From Calocera cornea HHB12733 (Eukaryota; Basidiomycota; Dacrymycetes; Dacrymycetales; Dacrymycetaceae), in assembly GCA_001632435.1 (NCBI GenBank), contig KV424109.1:1-48823 (forward strand): 48,823 nucleotides of DNA. Direction: 5' to 3'. The notes below the pieces were generated by a model that saw only the letters and a list, made by a program, of their open reading frames with translations, did no database searches and was not told the DNA's origin. This document shows, piece by piece, positions 1 to 10,890 of this stretch (position 1 is its first letter; each line of letters begins with the position of its first letter). The translations under genes were made by a program, and so were the position numbers.

Positions 1-339
1 GATTCCGAAAGGTAAACATCGGGTTAGGCAGATAAAAGCCGGATTCTCCTTCTCCGAAAGGGGGGCCGGCTTCCGACATCTTCTCTTTACCATACGCCTC
101 TACTTCCCCAGATCTCCTACTGCTCCCTACACTTTACACTCTATTCCGGACCTTCCTAACTAATTACACCTATCCCGTTTGCTATTCCGACTCCGGAATA
201 CCCTTCCGGACCTGCGACGACTTCACGGAATACGACGCCCTCGGATTGCCTATTCAGACGGACTCCGTACAGTCCTAAACTGAGTGGTGCAGACACCGCG
301 CCTCCCGGTCATCCTGGGCGATGTAGCATTCTGGTTGTC
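1..339. other. Left-edge region, no gene recognised
   Basis: Several copies of short TTCCGGA/GGAATA-type words lie at about 140-240. The frame of the next gene is open from about position 250, so an upstream exon spliced at the TTCAG near 255 is possible. I see no clear coding content or repeat unit. Confidence 0.3.
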
Positions 340-1856
340 ATGGCCAAATCTCGTAGTGACATCGCGGAGAGATACCTGATCCGACATGGACGACTCAATG
401 CAGCGTCCTTCGATATAGAGCAGGGCATTATGCGCACGACACTGGACGCGGCGATGGAGATCGTGTTGACCAACGTGAGCCCTCAGCAGGGATGGACCAC
501 GTATGAAATCTGTCACGAGCTCTGGCTCTCACGGGTGCCGGCTGCCATCCACGCGACAGACCCTATGCAGCACGGAGGATGGTGGCTGTCGAGCGCCCGC
601 GATGCCATTCGGGGCGAGGCCATAACGGCCATACGAATTAGCTCTGTGCTACCCGGTTCGCCAATCACCCGTCAATTTGTGGTTGACCATCTGCGCATGG
701 TCAACATGGATGAACCCCTCTTTGTGTTGTGCTTCGAGCTATACAAGGTACGTTCTCCGCTCTCAGCTCGCTGGATCGGGTGATGTTCAACTGGATGAGG
801 GCATACTGACGAGAACATGAATAGGGCCACAGCATCCCAGGTCGCGATCCGATGCCGGATGAGTCGGACAGCACCGAATCTGCCCCTCTGCAGGTGCGAC
901 ATCTCCCACATCCCCCTTTAGGAGAAGATATACCATTACTGTCGGCGCATTCTCCTGATCGAGTGCTCAGCCACGAACTCGAACCGTGTCAACACGTCGC
1001 ATTATCTCCGGTCGAGGCTGATGCCTCGGTACGTGCGAGGACGGGCGATGAGCGGATCCCCATCGAGACCCATTTCCTCGACGGGCAAGCATCGTCAAGG
1101 AATGAGGCGCCCGCGTCGGTCCATGCACCACGGACTCAGCCTCTCAGCGAGCATCCAGCAGCGTCCCGGGGAGTACCGAATGGTCCCCCTCAGTCTAGAG
1201 CCGTACCCACCCTCCATGGGATCGAACCATCGTCCAACAACGCAATGGTGCTCCACTCTCCTTCCACGGCGACCTTACCCGGAAGTACCACCTTTACGAG
1301 TCCGGTGCTTCATCAAGGAACCATACCTGGCGCCCTGGAAGAACACCTTCAGGTTTGGCTCCGCGATATGCCTGACGCGGATGCCTTGCTGCCCCTAGCC
1401 CAACGGCCCACACAGGAGCGTTCTCCGGCGATCGTGAAATTCCGCCGTTGGCACGCTGTCAAAGCAGTCTTGCGACATCTTCAAGTGATCGACCAAGCCG
1501 CCCACGCGGAAGGTTGTCTGTATGTCAATGGGGTGCCTGTGATCGCCAGCCAGGTGTTGGCTTGGCTGGGATACCCCTACAACACGTTCAAGAACAAGCG
1601 CACGCTCGTGAAGCTGTTTGATGACATCCTCACTGAGACCGACGATATTGGTTGCGAATGCGATCCCGATTTGCCGGACATTCTGAGGTACTTCGTGGAC
1701 CCCAATCGTCCCTGGCCTCTACCTAAGGGAACTGGAACAACCGTGGGGGAACGCACTGCAGCAACAATCAACGAAAAGGATTTACACGCTCGTGCCAGGG
1801 AGGTGCTCCCTTTCCTCTCCAGTCGCGGCCGGAATATCAAGAATCGTCGGGGCTGA
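340..1856 (+). CDS. Unknown protein, two exons, about 479 aa
   Basis: Two exons are supported: 340-747 and 825-1856, split by a phase-0 intron with donor GTACGT and acceptor ATAG; together they encode about 479 aa in frame. The N-terminal 136 residues look globular, with Trp and His scattered through them (for example EICHELWLSR). A Pro/Ser/His-rich middle of about 190 residues follows. The last 150 residues are again globular and basic, with KFRRWHAVKAVLRHL and a stretch containing LAWLGYPYN and KLFDDILTE, and end in a basic tail. I do not recognise the family. The start is the first ATG of the open frame; the frame is also open upstream, so an extra 5' exon cannot be excluded. The gene sits beside a DUF6532 gene in what looks like an accessory region. 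Confidence 0.55.
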
Positions 1857-2480
1857 GGTGGGATTGCGATGGCTCCGACACGTTGGGGCGACGCCCATAT
1901 CTCACGCTACGATATGATCTTGATCACATGTATGTTCCTGTTCCGCTTACATAGCGGTACATGAAGAGAGCTACGTTCCACTCGAAGGTCTCTGCTGTAC
2001 TACAGTGTACCGCCTAATGAAATAACGTGCCCTATGAATGCAGTTCCCGTACGGGCGGAGGGTCCGTGACGCACACCTCATGGGTACGAGTCCGTACGAC
2101 GCCCCCGCTGCACAGGTGGACGGTAAGCGGTGATACTGCCATTACTGATTAGACCTGGTACGTAATAGTGATCTAACCAAGTCCATCCACGAGGACAGAC
2201 ATATGCTCTGAAGCGAGTGGATGGTGTAGACTAAGGCGGGGGAGTAAAAAGCGACAGGGAATGAAAGGGAGTAAACTGCCCGACGGGCGATGGCAATGTA
2301 CAGAGGGCGAGTAGATGCTACGGGAAATAAAGGCCGGAGATCGGGGTCTGAATGAACTGTTTGAGGCTAAGGAATGCCACTCAGTGTTGGGGTCGATACC
2401 ATAGGAACGCCGGGGAAGACATTGACTGGTAGGGGACAGTATGGGAGGGTAGGCGTTGAAGAACATATGGTTGGGCGAGT
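1857..2480. other. Convergent intergenic region
   Basis: Space between the 3' end of the unknown + strand gene and the 3' end of the DUF6532 gene. Short ORFs here have no coding character. I see no repeat or RNA gene. Confidence 0.4.
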
Positions 2481-4659
2481 TCAATCGGACACAATATCGT
2501 GGGCGAGAAAGTTGTCAGCTTCTTCCTGCTCGTCAACAGGCCTGGCCGATGCCTGCGCGGCCTGGGCCTGCTGCGCCACAGTTTGACTGTCAATGGACAT
2601 TAGAAACGAGTATGGTGGATCAGTCGAGTGCGTACCTCGCCACGTCAAGTAAGTCGAGGAGGATTTCCTCGTACCGCCCTCGTCTGTGTTCTTTATACCA
2701 CGCTACGGCTCGGCGTATGCCATCATACTCAGGCTTGAAGACAGTCTCGTTGAAGATCGAATCGACGTAATTGCCCGTCTGGTACTGCCTCAGAGCAAAC
2801 AGGAGCTGAGCGAAAGGAACGGGGGTCAGCCAAAGGGATACCAGCCAGTACGGAAAGGGGACATACGGCGGCGCTGGCTGCGGCGATGGCTCCGTCCGGT
2901 TCACGCTCGGCCAAGAATAGTTCAGGATAGCGATGGCCATCGCCGTGCTTTCCGGTGCCGAACCAGCTTTGTCTGATCATGGCCTTGACGGCGGGGTGGC
3001 CAAACGGGCCGTGACGCGACAGCCTGCGTGTGCGTTTCTCCACGCCATTGCGCATTTCGGTGTCAAAGACCACCTCCACCTCCCGGAATAAGAAAGAGTT
3101 CTCCTCCAGCAAAAGCGCGACCGCATCCTTTCGTTGACGAGTTTGCATGGTGGTGTCGGTGAGCTGGGAATAGCACTGCTTCACGACTGATTGAGCGACC
3201 TCCTTCAACACCGTGCGGCCCCACGGTCCGTAATGTGCAATCTGCGCGGGTCGAGTTCATGAGTTAAGTGGTCCAGAAGGTTACCAGAGCTTACCAATGG
3301 ACTCGCCAAGGTACGAGCCGTGCCCTGAAGCGTGCCATTGATCGCGAGAGGGTCACCTTTGGACATGCGGTCTAACCATCGCACCTCAGCTGCCTTATTG
3401 GCTAGAAGGATGGCGGTGTCCAAGAACTCTTGCTTCTGCTGCTCGTCCGCGTAGAGATAGATACTGTAGTATTGCAGGCGCAATATAATCTTAGCGTCCT
3501 GGATCGTGTCCTGGTGTTCACGACAGAAGTTTTTCAGGGTGTAGGTGTCGCCCACTTTCTCCGGAGGGGTGGGATCGGGCGGATCGTGTACATTGCGGGA
3601 CGTGCGGGCACTGGACTTACGCGTCGGCGCGTTGTTGGAAGCAGCAGCAGAATGAGACGCTCTCTCTCCGGCGGAGTTTCGGGTCTTGCGTCCGGATTTG
3701 CCCACGGGCTGAACGGATGACACTCAGATATCGTCCTGGATGAGAAGGCGACGAGCCGGCGTACCTCAGGTTTAACCTCTGCACGGTCGACCAGGCGGCG
3801 TCTCTTCGATCGACCGGGAGGGTCCGTGGGGCTCCGGGTAGACCGTGAGGTGCCAAATTTCGAACCCTACCGTGATAGTCAGTATATGCGCGTCCATGGG
3901 CGGGAGGTACGATCACGTACAGTATACTCAATTTCCATATCTGAGTGAGAATCCGAAGGTGTCGCATCATCGTCTGGATTATAGGAGTCATCACTTTGGA
4001 GTGTGAGGTTCGGGGCGCGCGTGTTTGCAGCTGAAGTGGGCCGTTGGCTCCGCGTGCTGGACGATCCAGTAGTGGTGGGCTGTGCATTGGCCACTTGACG
4101 TGCAAAGTAACCTGAGGGCCCGGACGAAGCTGTCAAAGAGTGTGAGATTAGGGCGAACGGAACGGGAGCGCGTCGTGCTTACTACGGGGCGGGTGAGAGG
4201 AGCCGGGGGCCGTAGGGGGGCGAGCGCTTGTCGCTTGCTCGGCCGACGCCGGTAGCGTAGCCTTGGTAGCCGAGGAGACTTGCTCAGAAGATAAGGGAGC
4301 TGTGGTAATGGAGCTGGCGAGGAAGGACACATCGTGTTGGGGAGGCCCGAACCGCAAAGCCCCACCACCGGACGCCTGAAGAGCAACAACTGGAGTTAGC
4401 GGGAGTCTCGTCTGACGTATGCATGGTGACTTACGTCTGATATGACTGGGTAGAACGTAGTAAAGGACGTCAGGGGCATCTCTGTCCCGGTCCGTGCCGA
4501 GGGCCGGTCCATGGCCAGAATGTATGAAGGGGACGACGCCTGTGGGAGGAGTGGTGTAGCGGGGAGAGGAGAGTGATCCCGGCCAGTACACGCGAGGAGG
4601 AGGGGTTGTGGTAGATGGTAGATGGAGGGTGCAACGTCCTGCACGCTGGTAGAGGGCAA
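2481..4659 (-). CDS. DUF6532-domain protein, eight exons
   Basis: Exons read on the minus strand: 4435-4659 (or from an internal ATG at 4512), 4183-4375, 3921-4129, 3765-3866, 3295-3708, 2867-3241, 2636-2805 and 2481-2586. They sum in frame to 548 aa (start 4512) or 597 aa (start 4659). The first half is Ser/Thr/Pro-rich and disordered, with an acidic patch and a basic nuclear-localisation-like run (RSKRRRL). The second half matches what I recall of DUF6532, a domain abundant in Agaricomycetes: an N-terminal helical part ending in AHYGPWGR, then HPAVKAMIRQSWF, YPELF, an Ala-rich segment, LRQYQTG and YDGIRRAV. The tail is Gln/Ala-rich and ends DNFLAHDIVSD. An apparent frame change near 2.9 kb is explained by a 61-nt intron with donor GTATGT (2806-2866), so the gene looks intact. 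The molecular function of DUF6532 is not known to me. Confidence 0.65.
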
Positions 4660-4780
4660 GCGTCAGTCTGCGACAGTAGCCCCTGGAGGGGATAAGCGAG
4701 GAGAGGGCGGTCGGAGGAGGGGATGGCGGCCACCACAACCAGCAGAGGACGGTGAGGAGAGCGTAGGAGGAAGGGGTACT

Positions 4781-4803
4781 GACTGGTACTGTCAGTACCA
4801 GTC
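4781..4803. repeat. Perfect inverted repeat, 11-bp arms
   Basis: GACTGGTACTG, one T, then the exact reverse complement CAGTACCAGTC. It lies upstream of the DUF6532 gene start and could be a dimeric factor site or a hairpin. Confidence 0.7.
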
Positions 4804-4852
4804 ATGGGCGAAAAGGGAGAGTGGCGCGGCCCAGCGGAGATAGAACACGCAC

Positions 4853-4876
4853 GATGCTTCCGCACGCGGAAGCATC
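4853..4876. repeat. Perfect inverted repeat, 10-bp arms
   Basis: GATGCTTCCG, loop CACG, then CGGAAGCATC. It is the second perfect palindrome within 100 bp upstream of the DUF6532 gene, with a different sequence from the first. Confidence 0.7.
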
Positions 4877-5536
4877 CATGCGACGGAGGCGGATGGGCCA
4901 ATGGCGTGCAATGGGGGACCAGGGCAAGGGGTGTCCGGGGGCCTTGCCAGGGCCCTTGCCGGGACGGAAACAGGAAGATGTTCCGGCGGATCCGATTGTT
5001 GATCCTCATATGCAGGCCAGGGATGCTATAACAGGCCCGACGGCGAGACAATGTTAGGCTTTTCCCCGCCGGTGCATGCTGAGCTTCCGTAGCTTCATCG
5101 ATGGAGTGGGGTGCCATGAAACGAACGGCTGGGAAGGGCCTGGGCTGACGGTAAACTGGCAGGAAGTCGCCCTACCACTTCGCCGCAATGCGCTTATGTG
5201 GACTAGCGCGCCGCCGAGAGAGAAGGCGGCATGATTCTGCTTTCTTTTGATGCTCGTTGCGAGGGCGGGAATGAATTGAGAGGAGGAGATCCTGCACCAT
5301 ACGGAGGCGTAGTGAAAGGGGTAACCCTGGAATTTGGTATATAACGAGCGAGCAAGGGGAAACGCTGCCTCTCATGTCACTTGGTACTACTGCGTCACCG
5401 CGATCACCGGGCGTAAGTGATCGGCCGAAAACAGTAACAGAGCAACCATATGCCGAAAGCGGTGCGCCAAGGTGAATGATGGGATTGCTTTCACTACGAT
5501 CTATGTTGAAACCTCTCTCTTAAAACAGCATCGCGG

Positions 5537-6245
5537 ATGAGCACAGGTGGAAGAGTCCCGAAGCGTTACGCGAGCTCCCGCGTCGCAGTGGCCGACACAA
5601 TCCCGTCGCAGGTAGGGGCTACTGTGAACTTCTCTCGATGTGGTCGGCTGATACGTGATCAGTCGTTGGTTAATACTCTTACGGATGTCAGAACGGAAGA
5701 AGAAGTGACGGCAGGCACAGTGCACGTGTCAGTCAATCCAGCGGGAGCACAGAGTGAGTCCGTGGTCACTGCTCCGGCCTGCATACTCATATGTACGATG
5801 ACTGGAAGACGTCGAAGCGGACTCCGACGACGGGACGGGATCCGAGCTGGAGCGGTATGAGCGGTGGAACGGCCGCCGAACGCCCGAGATCGCAACGGCA
5901 AGGCTTGCAGACGCGATCCAAGAGTACACCATTGGACCCGCTGCCGATGCAGTCGAGTATGATACCGCGGAGAAGCAGATAGAGGTGATGGCGGAATGCT
6001 TCTGCACAAGTGTGCTCTTCCTCAAGCGTAAATACCGGGGGACTCGGAACGGACAGGTATCGAGAGGACTTTGGGAGACGCTGTCGCGCCAAGTAAGCCA
6101 TCTTGATACGGAGTATTGTAAGGTGTTCATGTGAGAGCAGTACAGACCCATCAAAACGATCAATGCCTGGAAATCGCAGTTCAAAAAAAACGAAGGAAGA
6201 GTGCGGAAGCGTGCCCGGGAGCTAGCGGCGGTGAAAAGGGGATGA
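5537..6245 (+). CDS. Unknown small protein, three exons, about 201 aa
   Basis: Exons 5537-5753, 5809-6092 and 6141-6245 sum in frame to 201 aa. Donors are GTGAGT and GTAAGC; introns are 55 and 48 nt. The first exon is plain; the second has an acidic start (VEADSDDGTGSELERYERW) and a helical stretch with AECFCTSVLFLKRKY; the third is strongly basic (FKKNEGRVRKRARELA). The basic end after a helical region could bind nucleic acid, but I recognise no domain. Overlapping minus-strand ORFs lack this consistent splicing. The exact N-terminal start is uncertain, since a GTAGGG site near 5611 could be an additional donor. Confidence 0.5.
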
Positions 6246-6980
6246 ATGTATGCTATGGGGAGGTAGTACATGCACCAAGTGGATAATACCAAAAGAGCTG
6301 ATGAGGAGACGCATGGTGGCCGCAAACATAAACATTTCATGGTGCGGGTGAAGGTAGTGATAAACCAAATGCAATACAGGGTTTGAGGAAGAATTAACCG
6401 ACAGGCCCGTGATAGACAGATGTAATGCAAGGCGGGTGGTAAGTGCAGCTGATCATGATGTACATGCCAGTGGTGCAAGGTAAACGCCGCTGATTATTGT
6501 GTACGTCCCAGTACTGGGGCTTACCGGGTGAAGTAGGACACGAGGTATAGTGAACTACGCCGAGGTAAGCTCCCGACAGGGTACGTAGCAGCCAAAAGTG
6601 GGGTTTTACGGAGTACCATGTAAACTTTTCGGGTAAGGGGGCCATGGAGGAAAGAGTTTAGCTAGCTGAGCAACTACGTATAGAAGGGAAACAGACTTGG
6701 TGTAGAGATTTCCAAATATACAAGCGAACGAATGAGTGGACCTATCTGCTCGCTGGAATCTGTGTAATTTCAAGGATCATGAGGCGAATAAGACGTTGTG
6801 TGCTGCAGGCGGCGAGTAATACCGAGGAATAGTAATACTAATGGCACTTTTTTTTTGGGGGGGCGTGAAGGTGGCAGGAATGTCAACACGTCTAATCCCC
6901 GGAATGAATCTATATATTGGGTAGAGTACATCGAAGTATCATTAGAGATAAGTGACGAAGAGGGCACCGCGGTAGGGTCG
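6246..6980. other. Convergent intergenic region
   Basis: Between two convergent 3' ends. It contains a perfect 12-bp GTAC-centred palindrome (CCCAGTACTGGG at 6507-6518) and a homopolymer T/G run near 6848. No gene is supported. Confidence 0.4.
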
Positions 6981-9900
6981 TTAGACCATATTCATAGACA
7001 GGGTTTCACCCAGCCGCGCATCTCCAATGATCTGAATGAACAGCATAGCTTCGAAATGATGTTGCCAATCAGGGCTATCTTGCAGGTACCACGGTGAAGT
7101 GCCGTGCTCGAGTGGGAGATATACCTGTTTGGTACACGCGTGGAACTTACAATGAGTGAGGTTGTGGTCCAACTGAATCTGATGAGCAGGTATGAGACCG
7201 GAGTGGCACGTATAAAGGTGGTAGGTGGAGGAAACGTACATAGATAGGAGACGCGGGCAGAAGATAAGGGACACCTGTTGCGACTCGATAGAAGGTTACG
7301 GCTCGGTAGAGAGGGTCGGCAGTGGCATCTTGGGAGTAAGACGAGGGAGGAACCCAATCCCCGACAGACTGCATCGCTGACGCCCGGAGTGGGACTCCTG
7401 TGCCTTGGAGGAATTCAGAGAAAGCGCGATGGAGGGCGAGCTGTTTGGGAAGGGCAAGTAGATCCGTCGGCACGTCGTCCCATCGAATGAATTTAATGAC
7501 ATCTTGGGGCGTTCGAATGAGACGGTCAGGCCACATGGAGCGAATAAACGAGAGCGGGGAGATGCCATTGGGGGTTAAGAACTGAAAGTGAAGATCAGTA
7601 CGCGCATGTAGAGGGAGGTAAGTGTGGGGACGGACGATGTGGCTCAAAGTTTCCGGAGCGAAGGGGGCATTGATGCCTGCGGTGAAGGCGTCTAATGCAT
7701 GTGTATCATGGCGATCGGACAGGAACAAGACTCGATATAGTATAGAAGACAACCAAGCCCGATGCAAGGCTGGTGTTCGGACGGTAGCCAAGTCTCCGTC
7801 CTACAACAACAAGGATGGTAGGAGTCAATGAGAGAAAGCAAGCAAAGGTAGGGGAAAGCAAGGCTAACCTCAACATTACCTGCGCCGTATATGATGGAAG
7901 CAAGAAAATGTTCAGGGTGGTGTGGTTCCTGGATATCGTGAGAGTAAGTAAGTAAGAGGGGAACATGGTGGTAGGAGATGGTAACGGTGAGTAACGTACC
8001 ATACTGTGCGCGATAGGCTTGAGACGCCCGCTGGGTCCCATGGAGTGAAACTCTTCTACAAACCGGGCAATTTCGGGCGCAAAACAACGAAGGGAACGCA
8101 AGTTGATAGTATCCTCTCCAGCGATAGCGACGAGGACAGTGAATGGGGAGAGAGAGGCGGGACCAAACTGGAAGAGCCTCATAAAGACGACGACCAGGAG
8201 TCCTAGAGCAGCAAACTCCACCCGAGCCTCGTCCGTAAGCGTCCGGGCTTCCGGAGGGGCACTGGGACCGAATGACCTGATGCGCAAGGTAGTGTACTGC
8301 CCAAAGGAGAGGGGCATTAAGTGGGTATTGAAGCTTTCGAAAGCCGCTTGACAGATTTCAAGAGCTGCGCCGAGACCGACGCCACGACCTCTAGAGATCA
8401 GGCAGAGGAACTCTAAGCAATAAGGTCTTTCCTGAGGAGGGGAGGAACGTACGCCATGATCGGAAAATGCAGTTCAGACATTAGTGACGGGATAGATCGT
8501 GGGATGTCGGGTACCAGTCCAAGGACGGGTTTGACAGCATCCCGCAGATAGTACCGCAAGGCTTGCGCGGCATCCTGGAGGTTGCTGAACGCCGGATAGT
8601 AGTCTAGATCCAGAGGGGATGGAAGAGGAATGGTGTTGGCGAGGGTGAGCTTCCAAGAAGACATGATTTGAAAGTCGCTGAGGGTTGTCAGAGTGGCGGA
8701 GGGGGCCGGTAAAGGAAGCGCGGGAGGTACTGTAGGGGTCACTGCGGCGGCGGTATTGGTAGGCGTGGGTAAGGGTAATGGGCTGGCAAAGTGAACGGAG
8801 GGACGAATGGGGGGCGGCGGGGCATGTGATGCTGGGGGAGAGGCGAGAGCAGTAAGATCGACAATGGACGAGGAACACGGAGGACGGGGTGGGATGAATT
8901 GCAGGGAGGCGGCGGAAGAGATGGCACCACTGTCGTGAGGATAGGGAGGATAGTGAAAGTGCGGGATACCGGCAGATGGATCTCGGGGGGCAAGGTCGGG
9001 TACAAGGTCGGCAAGAGGGGGTTTCAAAGGTGAAGGTGATCGCATAGGGGGAGGCGTGGGCGACGATGGTGAGGTTCGCGGCCGAAGACGACTCAGAGAC
9101 GAAGAAGGTGGTAGGATGGGTTGTAGAGGTGGTTGAGAGAAGAGGGAGGGGAGCTGCACGGAGGATGCGGACGGTGGAATATTGGGTGAAGTCGTGGGCG
9201 GGACGCGATGAACGGCGGGGACTACGGAAGGCAGCGGGCGGTAGCGAGCAGGAGAGCGGGGGGCAGCCTCGTCGTGAGCTGAAGGAGGATGAGGAGGGCG
9301 AGAGGAGGGAGAGGAAGACTGATGGGGCTGGGTCGGAAGCAGGGACATGGACATGGGGATTTCCGGAGGATGGTTGGGGAGTGGAGGAGGTATCCATGGT
9401 GAGGTGCTGATAATGGGATGGGTTCTAGATTGCAGAGCAGAGGTGGAAATTTCTCGAAGCTCGGAAAGGGCGATAGGTGCCTTTGTTACGGATTAAGTGG
9501 GACGACAGCGGGTGGAAAGCGCACAGACCTTAGAAAGGTGAACACTCGATGGTATGGAATCACTTCGGAAATGGTCCATAAATGGCCAATGGTCGGCAGG
9601 CGAAGAGGGGGACGGCCGTTGAGTGATGGGGCCATAGGGAGAAGCTGGTGGGATATGAAAATTCAGCATACATAAGGGTGGGGATGATAAGTAGGGTGGT
9701 ACGGACCGAATTCAATGACCAAAGGTAAACCGTTGGCTTTGCGCTGCCCACGTACGTATCTAGAAAGAATCTTGAGAATTTGATCGACAGTTTGATCTTG
9801 AACGGCATTCGGGGGGGACATCTGGCCACGATCAGGTAATAGAGGGACGAGGGGCAACGGGGCCTGACAGGAAGGGTAGACGGGCTGGGAATGGTGGGTG

Positions 9901-10890
9901 GAGGTAGGAATAGAGATATGACCAAAAAGGACGAGTAATTGCGGGACGAGCTGGTACATGGTGGTACTGGGCGGTACTGTGACGGACGCCAATAATCCAG
10001 CCGCATTGCTGCTAAGGGAAAGTCAGGCTAGGCCCTCCAAGACTGGGAGAAGACGGTACGCTTCAAGGAAGGGCATATAAGCGGTGATGTAGCGCTTGTG
10101 AATGAGGGGCTGAGCCTAGATGAGAGGATGATCGAAAGAGTGCTGGAAGAAGGGCAGGAAACGAAGTGGGACGTACCGGAGCATTCTCAGGATGGGACCC
10201 GAATACACGTAACAGTACAAGGAATTCGACAGAGGTAGGTGGTAGGTGGGGTTGAACTCGTCGAGAACGAATGGGTCGTGCACGTAAATGGGCGTCCTCA
10301 GCGGTCGGAGCAGTATGCCGCTGCATGCTGCGACTGCGAGAGGAGAGCGCATAGTCGCGTGCGGAAGATTGGGTAAGGGGGAGAGGGGGAGGAGGGAGGA
10401 GGGAATGGGAGGGTGGTCCTGGTCCTCGAGTGTCTTGAGAAGCAGAAGCAGAGTCTTGTTGATGAGACGCTAGGATGCGGCGAACTGCATCTTGGGCGGT
10501 ATTGGGGCCAGGTCCGGTAGGGGCAAGAATACTGAGTAGGTTTTGGGCAAGAGCTGGGTCGTGGTCGCTTGCCTGGTCAAAGAAGTTGGGGAAGGTGAAG
10601 GGAGGGATAGCTGGGGAAGAAGCGGATGGTTCTTGAGGTGGGGAGGGTAGAGGTTGGGAAGGGAGATGGCGGAAGAGGGGATGGCCGCAAGTGTGGCACG
10701 GAAGGCGAAGTGTCGTCGAGTCCATTGGGGGATATACGCCATTAGAAATAGAAAATCCGGGATGATCACGAGGAAGGATATAACAAGTGCAGTTGCACGG
10801 GGAGTTAGGGGGGAAGGTTTGGGAGGTGGAGGGAATGCAAGGATGGAGGTAGTGACGAATAGTAGTATTGTTGGTGATGGGTCGCGCCAT
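6981..10890 (-). CDS. Large Agaricomycete-type protein with Cys-rich N-terminus and HECT-like C-terminal region
   Basis: Eight exons on the minus strand: 10177-10890, 10060-10115, 9707-10011, 9529-9644, 8453-9480, 8000-8390, 7240-7800 and 6981-7178. They sum in frame to 1122 aa, which supports one gene rather than several fragments. Near the N-terminus are Cys/His clusters (CNCTC, then CHTCGHPLFRH at about residues 62-72) that could bind zinc. A very long Pro/Ser-rich segment follows. The last 380 residues are globular: AGRGVGLGAALEICQ, a hydrophobic stretch (LGLLVVVFMRLFQFG), SPFTVLVAIAG, and further on LHRAFSEFLQGTG and VATGVPYLLP. From memory this order resembles the HECT-like region of multi-copy proteins found only in mushroom-forming fungi; that assignment is inference. 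A seeming frameshift at 8.4 kb is a 62-nt intron (8391-8452). The start is the first ATG before the Cys cluster; the frame is open further upstream. Confidence 0.6.

Larger units (their letters stand above)
4660..5536. other. Divergent upstream region of the DUF6532 gene and the next + strand gene
   Basis: No coding gene is supported. It holds the two palindromes listed separately and a TATATAA-like stretch at about 5337-5345, roughly 190 bp before the ATG at 5537. ORFs in this stretch are unsupported. Confidence 0.4.

Noticed and set aside
2806..2866. Frameshift or 31-nt intron in the DUF6532 gene
   Set aside because: A 61-nt intron with donor GTATGT restores the frame and fits the domain better.
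4804..5117. ORFs on both strands around 4.8-5.1 kb
   Set aside because: No splice-consistent extension and no domain-like sequence; better explained as upstream DNA.
8391..8452. Frameshift in the large HECT-like gene
   Set aside because: A 62-nt intron with donor GTACGT and acceptor CTAG joins the frames and all exons sum in frame.
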